Of a stretch of DNA of 64,000 bases, positions 53,842 through 61,262 are shown piece after piece. A model generated the notes under the pieces. The model ran no database searches and was not told the origin of the DNA. It was given only the letters and a program-made list of their open reading frames with translations. The DNA comes from Arthrobacter sp. B3I4 (GTDB taxonomy: Bacteria; Actinomycetota; Actinomycetes; Actinomycetales; Micrococcaceae): assembly GCF_030816855.1 (NCBI RefSeq), contig NZ_JAUSYK010000001.1, positions 2,728,001-2,792,000 of the forward strand, given 5' to 3'. The position numbers and the translations under genes are program-made. Position 1 is the first letter of the stretch; every line of letters starts with the position of its first letter.

Positions 53842-54552
53842 GTGAACGCGTCCAAAGGTCTGGCAAGGATTGCTGGGGCTCTGTACCTCGCCGTCGCCAT
53901 CCTCTCCGGCTTCGCCATCGGAATCGTGCGCCCAACGGTGTACGCAGCCGGTGATGCAGCGGCCACCACCCATAACATCGCAGCGAACGAAGGCCTGTTC
54001 CGCCTGGGGTTCCTGGCAGACCTGACACAATCAGCCTGCATGCTCCTCGTCGCAATGACCCTGTGCCTGCTGTTCCAGCACGTCAACAAGAATGTTGCCC
54101 GGTCAATCGTGGTATTCGCAGCGGTCAGTGCCGCCATCCAATGCCTGAACCTGGCACCGTACCTTGCAGCACTGAGCCTTGCCACCGACCCCTCCTATGC
54201 AACCGCATTCGGCCCCAACGGGGCCGACGCCCTGGTCCTGCTCCTACTGGACCTGCAACATTCCGGATTCCTAATCGCACAAGTCTTCTTCGGCCTCTGG
54301 CTCCTGCCGATGGGCTACCTCGCGTTCAAGTCAGGGATGTTCCCCAAGGTCCTGGGCGTAATGCTGATCATCGCGTGCTTCACCTACCTTGCCCATCTGC
54401 CCTTCGTATTCCTTTGGCCCGAGGCCGGGAATATGCTCACCCCGTTCGTGGCCATTCCAGCAACACTTGCCGAAGCCTGGATGGTCCTATACCTGCTGAT
54501 CAGAGGTGTGAAAACACCAAACCAGAACTCTCCGGTTCCGGCCGGGGTTTGA
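53842..54552 (+). CDS. DUF4386-family membrane protein (third copy)
   Basis: A 236-residue six-helix protein: GLARIAGALYLAVAILSGFA, AANEGLFRLGFLADLTQSACMLL and GLWLLPMGYLAFKSGMFPKVLG are the DUF4386 signature. GTG 53842 is the chosen start (AAAGGAAAG in front); the frame is open from 53749. It is followed by a long non-coding gap. Confidence 0.87.
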   Translation: MNASKGLARIAGALYLAVAILSGFAIGIVRPTVYAAGDAAATTHNIAANEGLFRLGFLADLTQSACMLLVAMTLCLLFQHVNKNVARSIVVFAAVSAAIQCLNLAPYLAALSLATDPSYATAFGPNGADALVLLLLDLQHSGFLIAQVFFGLWLLPMGYLAFKSGMFPKVLGVMLIIACFTYLAHLPFVFLWPEAGNMLTPFVAIPATLAEAWMVLYLLIRGVKTPNQNSPVPAGV

Positions 54553-54625
54553 GCCGTGGAGCCGGGACCCAACCCCGGGTTCCATCCCTTGAATCCACTC
54601 CCCCCAAAAACCTGCGCAATCCGGC
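54551..54625 (-). repeat. diverged copy B of a direct repeat (see 59396-59470)
   Basis: On the minus strand this 75-base stretch aligns with 59396-59470 through GCGCAGGTTTTTGGGGG, a TGGAACCCGG block and GTCCC, with a few small gaps. Copy B no longer has a recognisable tRNA 3' end. Confidence 0.6.
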
Positions 54626-55047
54626 CCTGCCCGGCCAAAGAAGGCCGCACGGTAAAGCCGTCGATGACGGCGCAAAGCCATCCACAAGAGGAACCCGGGC
54701 GAGCGCTTGAGCCTGCCAGAGCGCTTTGGGCTGACACCGTGGGCGTGAGCGAGTCCGGGCCACGTCATGAGGGGGAACAATTGCTGTGTAGAGGAGTTCT
54801 TCGCAGCCGGAAACGTGAAGCGGTGCCTGCCGCCGGAGCCGCGGGCACATTTTCCAGACCGAAGGCATAACGGCAGGCGATGCCGGCCGGCAACCCCACG
54901 CAGTGTCCCACCAGCAGAATCTTCAGGATCCGCTGGCGGCAGTCCATTGCGTCCGGCAGGCAACGTTGCCAGACTGCTGGTAGGAGCACCGGGAATCGAG
55001 GGCGGCCATCGTTGGCCGCATACGGTTTTAGGGGGCGAGGTTTTGTC
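54626..55047. other. intergenic region before the lipoprotein-NRAMP operon
   Basis: About 420 bases without a supported gene. The 3' part can fold (see 54910-55019). The rest shows no repeat, tRNA or promoter that I can support. Confidence 0.5.
54910..55019 (+). ncRNA. candidate structured leader RNA
   Basis: ACCAGCAG (54910-54917) pairs with CTGCTGGT (54974-54981) around an interior containing GGCAACGTTGCC. Then 55002-55008 pairs with 55013-55019 (GCGGCCA/TGGCCGC) around a TCGT loop, followed by a short T-run (GGTTTT), 28 bases before the ATG 55048. This arrangement resembles a riboswitch-plus-terminator, but matches no class I can name. Confidence 0.3.
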
Positions 55048-55509
55048 ATGAGCGGACGGGCAAGACCCGGGCGGCGTGTCACTGCAGTGCTGCTGCTCTC
55101 TTCCTTACCCCTGGCCATCGCCGGGTGCGCCTCAACAGGCATCACCAGGAGCCTCTCAACCCCGGTTGGGGATGCCCGCTCCGCTGTTAACGCCTCGCTT
55201 GTTGTTTTAGGGCAGGAGTCGGCGGGGCGTACAACGAAGGCTGCGCTCAAGGTCACGCTCAAGGACGAACTGGACCAGATCAACTCTGCCTACGCCAAGG
55301 CTGCAGCGCTTTCGGCGAACAGCCGGGACGATGTCCGGATCCAGCAGGACATGCTCGCACTGCTCCAAGACACAGCCACAACGGTCCTGTCGGTGCAGCA
55401 GGGAGCGGACGCCTCGGATGCTGACTCGTTGCAGCGTTCAGCGGAGAAGCTGCAGGGCCAGGCAAAAGCACTGGATGCGGCAGTGCAGTCGCTAAAGGCG
55501 GCATCATGA
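55048..55509 (+). CDS. predicted lipoprotein of a transporter operon
   Basis: A 153-residue lipoprotein with signal LLLSSLPLAIAGC (lipobox IAGC) and a helical, heptad-like mature region (KDELDQINSAYAKAAALS, AEKLQGQAKALDAAVQSL) suggesting a coiled coil. ATG 55048 was chosen; the frame extends upstream without support. Its TGA overlaps the NRAMP-like start (ATGA), so the two are translationally coupled. Confidence 0.8.
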   Translation: MSGRARPGRRVTAVLLLSSLPLAIAGCASTGITRSLSTPVGDARSAVNASLVVLGQESAGRTTKAALKVTLKDELDQINSAYAKAAALSANSRDDVRIQQDMLALLQDTATTVLSVQQGADASDADSLQRSAEKLQGQAKALDAAVQSLKAAS

Positions 55510-56738
55510 AGCGGCTTTTGGGGCTCGCACTGGGCATCCTCACCGCCATCGGTGGCTTTGTCGACATCGGGGACTTAGTTGTCAATTCCGTTGTCGGCTC
55601 GCGTTTTGGGCTGGGTTTGGTCTGGGTGGTGCTGGTCGGGGTCGTCGAAATCTGTCTCTTTGCCCAGATGTCGGGGAAGGTGGCCGCGGTGAGCGGCCGC
55701 GCCTCGTTTGAGATCATCCGCGAGCGGCTCGGCGCCCGCGCGTCACTGGCTAACCTTGCCGCGTCCTTCCTGATCAACCTGATGACCGTCACCGCCGAAA
55801 TCGGGGGCATTGCCCTGGCACTTCAACTCGCCAGCAGCGTGAACTATCTGCTGTGGGTGCCCTTGGCCGTTTTCGCAGTCTGGATAGTGGTCTGGCGGGT
55901 CAAATTCAAGATCATGGAGAACATCACGGGCCTGCTGGGTTTGTGCCTGGTCATTTTCGCCGTCGCCCTGTTTCTGCTCCACCCGGACTGGCCGGACCTC
56001 GGTCAGCAGGTTCTTGGCATCTCGTCCCCCGGCTCGGAACAGCCCGCTACGTACTGGTACTACGCGGTGGGACTTTTCGGCGCCGCCATGACACCGTACG
56101 AAGTATTCTTCTTCTCCTCCGGCGCCGTCGAGGAAGGGTGGGGAACCAAGGACCTCTCACAGTCACGGCTGAACGTGCTGCTTGGCTTTCCCCTCGGCGG
56201 CCTGCTCTCGATCAGCATCGCCGCAGCCGCAACCGTGGTACTCCTCCCGGCAGGAATCCAGGTCACCTCCCTCTCCGAGGTGGTACTTCCCATCACAGAG
56301 GCGGGCGGCAAGCTTGCTCTGGCGGTGGTACTCCTCGGTATCACCGCGGCGGTCTTCGGAGCGGCCCTTGAAACTACTCTGTCCAGCGGTTACATGGTGG
56401 CGCAATTCTTCGGCTGGTCGTGGGGCAAGTTCCGCAGGCCGGTCCGGGCCGCCCGTTTCCATCTGCTGATGATCGCCGTGTTGCTTGCAGGCGTGGCAGT
56501 GCTCTTCACCGGCGTCGATCCGGTGCAGGTCACCGAGTACTCCGTCATCTTCTCGGCGATCGCCTTGCCGCTGACCTACATTCCGATCCTGATCATTGCC
56601 AACGACCCTGAATACATGGGCCAGGAACACGTGAACGGCAGGGCGCTCAACGCTGCGGCGACGGTCTATCTCGTCATCATCCTGGCGGCATCCATCGCCG
56701 CTATTCCCCTGATGATCATGTCCGGGGCCGGGCAATGA
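55506..56738 (+). CDS. NRAMP-family-like metal transporter, non-canonical motifs
   Basis: A 410-residue protein with about eleven helices. The NRAMP TM1 motif D-P-G-N is replaced by D-I-G-D (GGFVDIGDLVV), and the TM6 M-P-H by M-T-P-Y-E (AAMTPYEVFFFSSGA). The G-x-x-E-x-T signature of TM3-4 (TVTAEIGGIALAL) is partly kept. Canonical NRAMPs carry Mn2+, Fe2+; these changes suggest another ion, perhaps Mg2+. Coupled by ATGA to the lipoprotein in front and to the next gene behind. Confidence 0.85.
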   Translation: MKRLLGLALGILTAIGGFVDIGDLVVNSVVGSRFGLGLVWVVLVGVVEICLFAQMSGKVAAVSGRASFEIIRERLGARASLANLAASFLINLMTVTAEIGGIALALQLASSVNYLLWVPLAVFAVWIVVWRVKFKIMENITGLLGLCLVIFAVALFLLHPDWPDLGQQVLGISSPGSEQPATYWYYAVGLFGAAMTPYEVFFFSSGAVEEGWGTKDLSQSRLNVLLGFPLGGLLSISIAAAATVVLLPAGIQVTSLSEVVLPITEAGGKLALAVVLLGITAAVFGAALETTLSSGYMVAQFFGWSWGKFRRPVRAARFHLLMIAVLLAGVAVLFTGVDPVQVTEYSVIFSAIALPLTYIPILIIANDPEYMGQEHVNGRALNAAATVYLVIILAASIAAIPLMIMSGAGQ

Positions 56739-57112
56739 ACCGCGAAGGGCCGGACGTCTTCGACGCGCGTCTGCACCTGCTCGACCGGCAGGTCGTCGAC
56801 GTAGACGGTGTGCCTGTGGTGACGGTGGCCGACGTCGAACTCACCGAGCTTCCGGCGGGCAAGGTCCCGCAAGGAACGCCGGCGCCGCGGATCACCGCGC
56901 TGCTGTCCGGGCCTTCGCTGGCCACCCGGATCTTCGGCGGAAAATCGCCGGAGCGTCTGCTGCACCGCATTGAGTGGCGGCACCTGCGCCGGCTCGGGAC
57001 TGCCCTTGAGCTGGACATTCCGGGCGAGGATCTCGATGCCACCTGGGCGGAGCGGTGGGTCAGGGACCGTATCATCCGTAAAATCCCTGGAGGCTCCCAT
57101 GATCCTCAGTGA
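56735..57112 (+). CDS. PRC-barrel-like protein
   Basis: A 125-residue protein beginning MNREGPDVFDARLHLLDRQVVDVDGVPV. The strand pattern (RQVVDVDGVPVVTVADVELTEL) is PRC-barrel-like. No catalytic motif or membrane helix. ATG 56735 overlaps the NRAMP-like TGA by four bases. Its 3' end overlaps the next gene by 14 bases. Perhaps a cytoplasmic sensor or regulator of the transporter. Confidence 0.7.
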   Translation: MNREGPDVFDARLHLLDRQVVDVDGVPVVTVADVELTELPAGKVPQGTPAPRITALLSGPSLATRIFGGKSPERLLHRIEWRHLRRLGTALELDIPGEDLDATWAERWVRDRIIRKIPGGSHDPQ

Positions 57113-57497
57113 CATCCTCGGGTCCTCGGTGTATGACCAAGGAGGCCGCCGGGTGGGTTTCGTCGTCGACGCCCGTTTCAGCATGAGCGCAGATCCAGGG
57201 AACGGCGGCACCACTGCCACCCTCCAGGGATTCATCGTCAGCCCGCATTCGAAATCCTCAACATGGGGGTATGAGCGCCGGCAAGTAAACGCGCCGTGGC
57301 CGATCGGTGCGATCGCGGCATGGCTGCACCGCGGCTCCTTCCTGCTCCGCTGGGAGGATGTGGCACTCCTCAGCGACCGCCGGCTGCAGGTCAGGGAAGG
57401 CGCACGGCACGAGGATGCGTCCCTGCATGGAAACAGTGGCCGGGGGCCCCGGGAAAAGGGCCGCGAAAACGGGCGAGGCGCGAAGGACGGGCAGTGA
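57099..57497 (+). CDS. PRC-barrel-domain protein
   Basis: A 132-residue protein. The first 85 residues (LSDILGSSVYDQGGRRVGFVVDARF) form a PRC barrel; the C-terminal 40 are charged and low-complexity (GRGPREKGRENGRGAKDG). ATG 57099 follows CCTGGAGGCTCCC, and overlaps the previous gene by 14 bases. Last gene of the operon; the in-frame remnant at 57498 follows at once. Confidence 0.75.
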   Translation: MILSDILGSSVYDQGGRRVGFVVDARFSMSADPGNGGTTATLQGFIVSPHSKSSTWGYERRQVNAPWPIGAIAAWLHRGSFLLRWEDVALLSDRRLQVREGARHEDASLHGNSGRGPREKGRENGRGAKDGQ

Positions 57498-57695
57498 TCC
57501 CGGGCACGCACTCTTCAGCTGGCCCTTCCGTTCCTGTGGCTCGGGCCGGTCGCCGCGATCTCGTTGATCGAAACGCCGCTCAAGTTCAACGCACCCGGAA
57601 TCACTGTGCCGGTGGCCGTTGGCATGGGCCGTCTTGTCTTCAGGGCCCTAAACCGAGTGGAACTGGCACTGGCGGGCCAGAACGCGGTCACGTGA
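57498..57695 (+). pseudogene. remnant of a membrane protein gene
   Basis: Immediately after the TGA of the PRC-barrel gene and in the same frame, 65 codons read LPFLWLGPVAAISLIETPLKF then VAVGMGRLVFRALNRVELAL and stop at 57693. This looks like the N-terminal part of a conserved actinobacterial membrane protein (a hydrophobic helix plus E-T-P-L-K-F). There is no start codon and the rest is missing, so it appears truncated at both ends. Confidence 0.5.
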
Positions 57696-58611
57696 GCACA
57701 CCGTTCGGCAGCACGGCGTGAACGCCCCAGACCTGGTTCGCGACCTGGGTCACCCGCAGATCAACGACAGTGCTCGCGAGAGCGAGTGCCGTGGGCTTGT
57801 CCACCGAGTAGATCTGGGTCATCCACATCACCATGGCGTCCAGCGCATCACCCGTCGCGAGGTTGAGGTCTTCGTTGAAACCGAAGGTGATTTTGCCGCC
57901 CGGGGACTCGGCGTGGAGCGTCGCGAGCGGCCGGTCCTGCGCGATCTCGACGATGGCCTCGGTGCGCATGGGGCATTCGATGGCTGTGCCGCCGGCCTCA
58001 CCGTCGCCCTGGGCCGCGTGACCGTCGCCGAGGTAGAGCAGCGCTTCCGGCACCTCGACCGGGATGTAGAGGGTGGAACCGGCGACGAGCTCGCGGCAGT
58101 CGATGTTGCCGGCGTTCGCGCCGCGCGGAGGGATGGTCGAATGCTCGCCCTCTTCTGCCGGGGCGAGTCCCATCACCCCGAGGAACGGCGCGAGCGGACG
58201 ACGGAAGCCGCGGCTCTCCGTGGCCGTACCGAGCTCGGAGTCGAGGTCCCACAGCAGCCACGACGGCGCGTCCGTGCCGATGTCGAGCCGCTTTGTGATC
58301 GGGGATTCGCGGGCACCGGCGACGGTCCACCCCCAGTCCCCCGGGCGCAGATCGACGAGGTGCAGCGCGAGCATGTCGCCCGGCATCGCTCCCCGGATCG
58401 CGACGGGTCCGGTGAGGCAGTGCCCACGCCGCTCGGCGAACATGCGGGGTTGTTGCTCCCCCGGAGCCGTCTGCCGGGACAGGTAGCCCGACGCGTCCAG
58501 GGAGCCTACGACTATCGTGTCCCCCGGATCGACGACGAGAACCGGGCTGTGAGCGCGTGAGTACGAGTCGACGGTGGTTTCGGGCGCGGCGTGGAGCTCG
58601 TGGATCGCCAA
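57688..58611 (-). CDS. acetamidase/formamidase-family amidohydrolase
   Basis: A 307-residue acetamidase/formamidase (FmdA/AmdA type). Typical are VVDPGDTIVVGSLDASGYL, RRGHCLTGPVAIRGAMPGDMLALHL, NIDCRELVAGSTLYIPVEVPEALLYLGDGHAAQGDGE and VECPM-like TAIECPMRTEAIVEI. It releases ammonia from formamide or a short amide. TTG 58611 is chosen because AGAAGGAAACGA precedes it and MAIHELHA is the usual start; the frame runs to 58692. If formamide is the substrate, formate for the fdh complex would result. Confidence 0.9.
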   Translation of the reverse strand: MAIHELHAAPETTVDSYSRAHSPVLVVDPGDTIVVGSLDASGYLSRQTAPGEQQPRMFAERRGHCLTGPVAIRGAMPGDMLALHLVDLRPGDWGWTVAGARESPITKRLDIGTDAPSWLLWDLDSELGTATESRGFRRPLAPFLGVMGLAPAEEGEHSTIPPRGANAGNIDCRELVAGSTLYIPVEVPEALLYLGDGHAAQGDGEAGGTAIECPMRTEAIVEIAQDRPLATLHAESPGGKITFGFNEDLNLATGDALDAMVMWMTQIYSVDKPTALALASTVVDLRVTQVANQVWGVHAVLPNGVLT

Positions 58612-58795
58612 TCGTTTCCTTCTGCATTGCTCGATTGTCGTCAGTTCGACACGGACGTGAGGCGGCCACGCTGATTCTCTTGGAAAGACCAATCAAGCCT
58701 TTGCGTTTGTCCCCGTAGTGGGGATTCTAAGCCCCGGGAATCGGTGAGGGCTCTGGCACGCGCGGGTAGTTCTACGCGCACTGACAACAGGACGA

Positions 58796-58821
58796 ACGAC
58801 GGGGGGACCTCCCGCCGTCGT
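58796..58821 (-). terminator. hairpin terminator candidate of the 79-residue gene
   Basis: ACGACGG (58796-58802) pairs with CCGTCGT (58815-58821), extended by GGG/CCC inside. It lies five bases beyond the stop of the minus-strand gene at 58827. The following T-run is weak. Confidence 0.5.
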
Positions 58822-58826
58822 CCGTT

Positions 58827-59066
58827 CTAGCTCGACACGTCCTTTTCGATTTCCTCAGCGAGGTCGTCTACCGCTTCGGGCCGCAGGTCGATGCCTGCAT
58901 CCTCGAGGCGTTCCTCGACCACGTGGCTTACGTCATCTTGGACGTGGCCCAGACGGATCTCATCACGGACGTCTTCGGCGATGCTTTCCACAGTCTCCGC
59001 GCTATCAACCTCCTCCACGCTGTCATCATCATGAGGGGCCTCCGGGGTATCAGCTGAATCGGACAT
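58827..59066 (-). CDS. small acidic protein
   Basis: A 79-residue highly acidic protein, about one third Asp and Glu (EVDSAETVESIAEDV, DVSHVVEERLEDAG). It is probably helical and soluble. No family recognised. It stands alone near a presumed integration scar. A strong hairpin follows its stop. Confidence 0.65.
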   Translation of the reverse strand: MSDSADTPEAPHDDDSVEEVDSAETVESIAEDVRDEIRLGHVQDDVSHVVEERLEDAGIDLRPEAVDDLAEEIEKDVSS

Positions 59067-59312
59067 ACCTCATCGTTGCCGGTCCGCCGCTGGGCGGTCA
59101 AGAACCCATTCAGGACAGGCGTGCCAGCTGTTGCTGGCCCCTTGAAGGAGTGGATATGACGGGATGGGACGCCAGCAAGGGCAGAGATACTCAGTAATGT
59201 AGCGCGCAGGCCAGTACGGGCAGCCATCCAAGCGCTCCCGGCCATGAGGGGGTACAGCGACACCGCTGTCCAAGTGCAGAGAAGAAGCCGCCAGACCGCA
59301 ACAGCTACCAAC

Positions 59313-59338
59313 AAAAATAGGCCCCCAACAGGGGCCCA
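59313..59338 (-). terminator. rho-independent terminator, minus strand
   Basis: On the minus strand GGCCCC, a short loop and GGGGCC are followed by TATTTTTGT. It lies about 60 bases beyond the tRNA 3'-end fragment at 59396-59418 and reads in the same direction. Confidence 0.75.
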
Positions 59339-59360
59339 TCAGAGAAAATTGTCCAACACT

Positions 59361-59380
59361 CAGAGGCTCGAAAGCCCCTG
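59361..59380 (-). terminator. UUCG-loop hairpin, minus strand
   Basis: Minus-strand CAGGGGCT and AGCCTCTG pair around TTCG (eight pairs, one G-U), followed by AATTTTCTC. It stands 16 bases downstream of the tRNA 3'-end fragment and probably served as its terminator. Confidence 0.6.
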
Positions 59381-59395
59381 ACCTGCGGAAACACT

Positions 59396-59418
59396 GTGCC
59401 CGAGGTGGGACTCGAACC
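59396..59418 (-). other. tRNA 3'-end fragment (likely att scar)
   Basis: On the minus strand the 23 bases give GGTTCGAGTCCC followed by ACCTCGGGCAC: half of a T arm and the acceptor 3' strand. The upstream sequence does not pair to complete a T stem, and no tRNA body is present. It is followed in the sense direction by two terminators. Confidence 0.55.
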
Positions 59419-59470
59419 GGGTTCCAGGCCCTGAAAAGCCGCCCCTCCCCCGAAAACCTCCGCGATCCGG
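59396..59470 (-). repeat. copy A of the diverged direct repeat (see 54551-54625)
   Basis: Minus-strand GCGGAGGTTTTCGGGGG, CCTGGAACCCGG and GAGTCCC align with copy B 4.85 kb away in the same orientation. Copy A includes the tRNA 3'-end fragment. Confidence 0.6.
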
Positions 59471-59509
59471 CCCAGTCCGGCACCAGTACGACCCGATCCG
59501 GAGCCTAAC

Positions 59510-59528
59510 GTGTGCACATTGTGCACAC
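59510..59528. promoter_or_regulatory. perfect 19-bp palindrome
   Basis: GTGTGCACA, one centre base, TGTGCACAC. The core TGTGCACA occurs again at 59891-59898. It could be an operator or a recombination site; no gene starts close by. Confidence 0.45.
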
Positions 59529-59908
59529 CCTCAATTGTTGCTTGGTTCGGCTCCAAGCGGGCGGCCTAAGCGTGCCATCCGGGTGCCATATTCGTATTTC
59601 CCGCCCGATTTCACTCCGGCATCAGAGATAGCGGAGCCCTACGCCCCCGAACCAATAACGCTCATGATGGGGACCCCGCCTCATAAGCCGTCGGCCCGGT
59701 CAGAATCCATACACGTGCACTGGCCCGCTTGTCGAGAAGTCTACAAAACCGAGGACGGTCCAGTTCCTGATCAGGAGCAACATCCAGCAGAGCAGGGCAG
59801 ACCCAAGCTGAAACCCAGAGAACTCGATATCCGGGTTTGCGGCGCAATCGCCGCTTCCCGGCTTTCCGTAAGCCCGGGTCGCTCCCCAAATGTGCACATC
59901 GTGAGTGT

Positions 59909-59942
59909 GCTCCGGACCGGACCCGTGGGACCGGTCCGGAGC
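59909..59942 (-). terminator. 12-pair hairpin beyond the hydroxylase gene
   Basis: GCTCCGGACCGG (59909-59920) pairs perfectly with CCGGTCCGGAGC (59931-59942) around ten bases. It is 49 bases past the stop of the minus-strand monooxygenase and probably ends that operon, though it lacks a T-run. Confidence 0.55.
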
Positions 59943-59990
59943 AGCACATTCTGTTTATCCGACGAGCGGAGTGGCAGACCGCCCCGCGGG

Positions 59991-61262
59991 TTAGGCGGAA
60001 ACCCGCTCCGCAATGCTGGGCTGGGCCTCGCGGACCGCGGGCACGCCGTCGCCGTCCTGGCCGTACAGCCAGTCGTTGTACTGGAAGTCGTTGTCCTTCC
60101 GGCTCTTGAAGAGCAGGTTGCGCAGGGTCCGTGCCAGTCCGGAGACGTGCCAGGATTCGCCCCAGACGCGGGCGGTGCGCTGGACCCGGGCGGTGCGGCC
60201 GGCGCGGGCGTCGTTGAACTCCCTGATGGCACCGTCCCAAGCGTCCGGGTTCACGCCGTCTTCGCTGAAGACCGTGCCCAGGGTGGCGTCCTGCAGCGCG
60301 GCGGCGTCTTCGAGTGCCTGGCAGGCGCCCTGGGCGAGGTACTGGAGCATCGGGTGCGCGGCGTCGCCCATCAGCACCATCCGGCCGGCGACCCAGTTTT
60401 CGATCGGGTCACGGTCGTACATGGGCCAGCGGATGCCGGTGGCCAGGTTCTTCAGTGCTTCCTGGACGGCCGGGACGCAGTCCCGGTAAGCGGCCTCGAG
60501 CTCGTCCACTCCCCCGTACTGCTCTTCGCCGCGCTCGAAGGAGGGGGACTTGAAGACGGCGACGGTGTTCAGCAGCTCGCCCTTGCGCAGCGGGTACTGC
60601 ACCAGGTGGCAGTCCGGGCCGAGGTAGACGATGACGTCCTCGAGGTCGGCCTTCGGGGTGTCTTCGGTGATCGGGACGGTGCCGCGGTAGGCGACGTAGG
60701 CCGAGGAGACGGGCTCGTCATTGGTCACGAGCGGGCGCAGGGTGGAGCGGAGTCCGTCGGCGCCGATCACGACGTCGGCCTCGTAATCCACTCCCGCGGC
60801 GGTGTGGGCCACGCCGCGGCCGTTGACGGTTTCGACGCTCTCGACCATCACGTCGTTGACGAGCTTGACGCCGGCGGCTTCGCAGCCTTCGAGCAGGACC
60901 CGGTGCAGGTCGCTGCGGTGGATGACGACGTACGGTGCGCCGTAGCGTTCCGCGAATTCCCCGCCGAGGGTCTGGCGGGTGAGTTCCTCGCCGGTGACGG
61001 CGTCGCGGAACACGAGGTGCTTGGGCTGGACACCGATTTCCAGGGCCTTTTCCAGTAGGCCCCAGCGCTTCAGGACGCGGGAGGCGTTGGGGGCCATCTG
61101 CAGCCCGGCGCCGACCTCGCCGAATTCGGGGGCCCGCTCCACGAGGGTGACGTTGGCGCCGTTTTCACGCAGCGCGAGGGCTCCGGCCAGTCCGGCCATT
61201 CCGCCTCCGATGACCAGGACATCGGTGGACGGACCATTGGTGGACAGGACGTGCTCAGACAT
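59991..61262 (-). CDS. 3-hydroxybenzoate 6-hydroxylase-like FAD monooxygenase
   Basis: A 423-residue group-A flavin monooxygenase. FAD motif VIGGGMAGLAGALAL at residue 17, the DG motif in VVIGADGLRSTLRP, and the second FAD motif GRMVLMGDAAHPMLQYLAQGACQALEDA are complete. Linkage with gentisate dioxygenase supports para-hydroxylation of 3-hydroxybenzoate to gentisate; salicylate 5-hydroxylation is a less likely alternative since that uses another type. ATG 61262; the preceding transporter gene overlaps by eight bases, so they are cotranslated. Confidence 0.9.
   Translation of the reverse strand: MSEHVLSTNGPSTDVLVIGGGMAGLAGALALRENGANVTLVERAPEFGEVGAGLQMAPNASRVLKRWGLLEKALEIGVQPKHLVFRDAVTGEELTRQTLGGEFAERYGAPYVVIHRSDLHRVLLEGCEAAGVKLVNDVMVESVETVNGRGVAHTAAGVDYEADVVIGADGLRSTLRPLVTNDEPVSSAYVAYRGTVPITEDTPKADLEDVIVYLGPDCHLVQYPLRKGELLNTVAVFKSPSFERGEEQYGGVDELEAAYRDCVPAVQEALKNLATGIRWPMYDRDPIENWVAGRMVLMGDAAHPMLQYLAQGACQALEDAAALQDATLGTVFSEDGVNPDAWDGAIREFNDARAGRTARVQRTARVWGESWHVSGLARTLRNLLFKSRKDNDFQYNDWLYGQDGDGVPAVREAQPSIAERVSA

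Larger units (their letters stand above)
59067..59990. other. long non-coding region with scars and palindromes
   Basis: About 0.92 kb without a supported gene. It contains a tRNA 3'-end fragment, two minus-strand terminator hairpins, repeat copy A, a 19-base palindrome and a 12-pair hairpin, each listed separately. Long frames that span it run over the monooxygenase antisense strand and are not real. Confidence 0.6.

Noticed and set aside
59399..59487. A complete tRNA gene on the minus strand
   Set aside because: Only the T loop and 3' acceptor strand fit; no D arm, anticodon arm or 5' acceptor strand is present.
59535..61058. 507-codon open frame on the plus strand
   Set aside because: Mostly antisense to the flavin monooxygenase, whose FAD motifs are all present.
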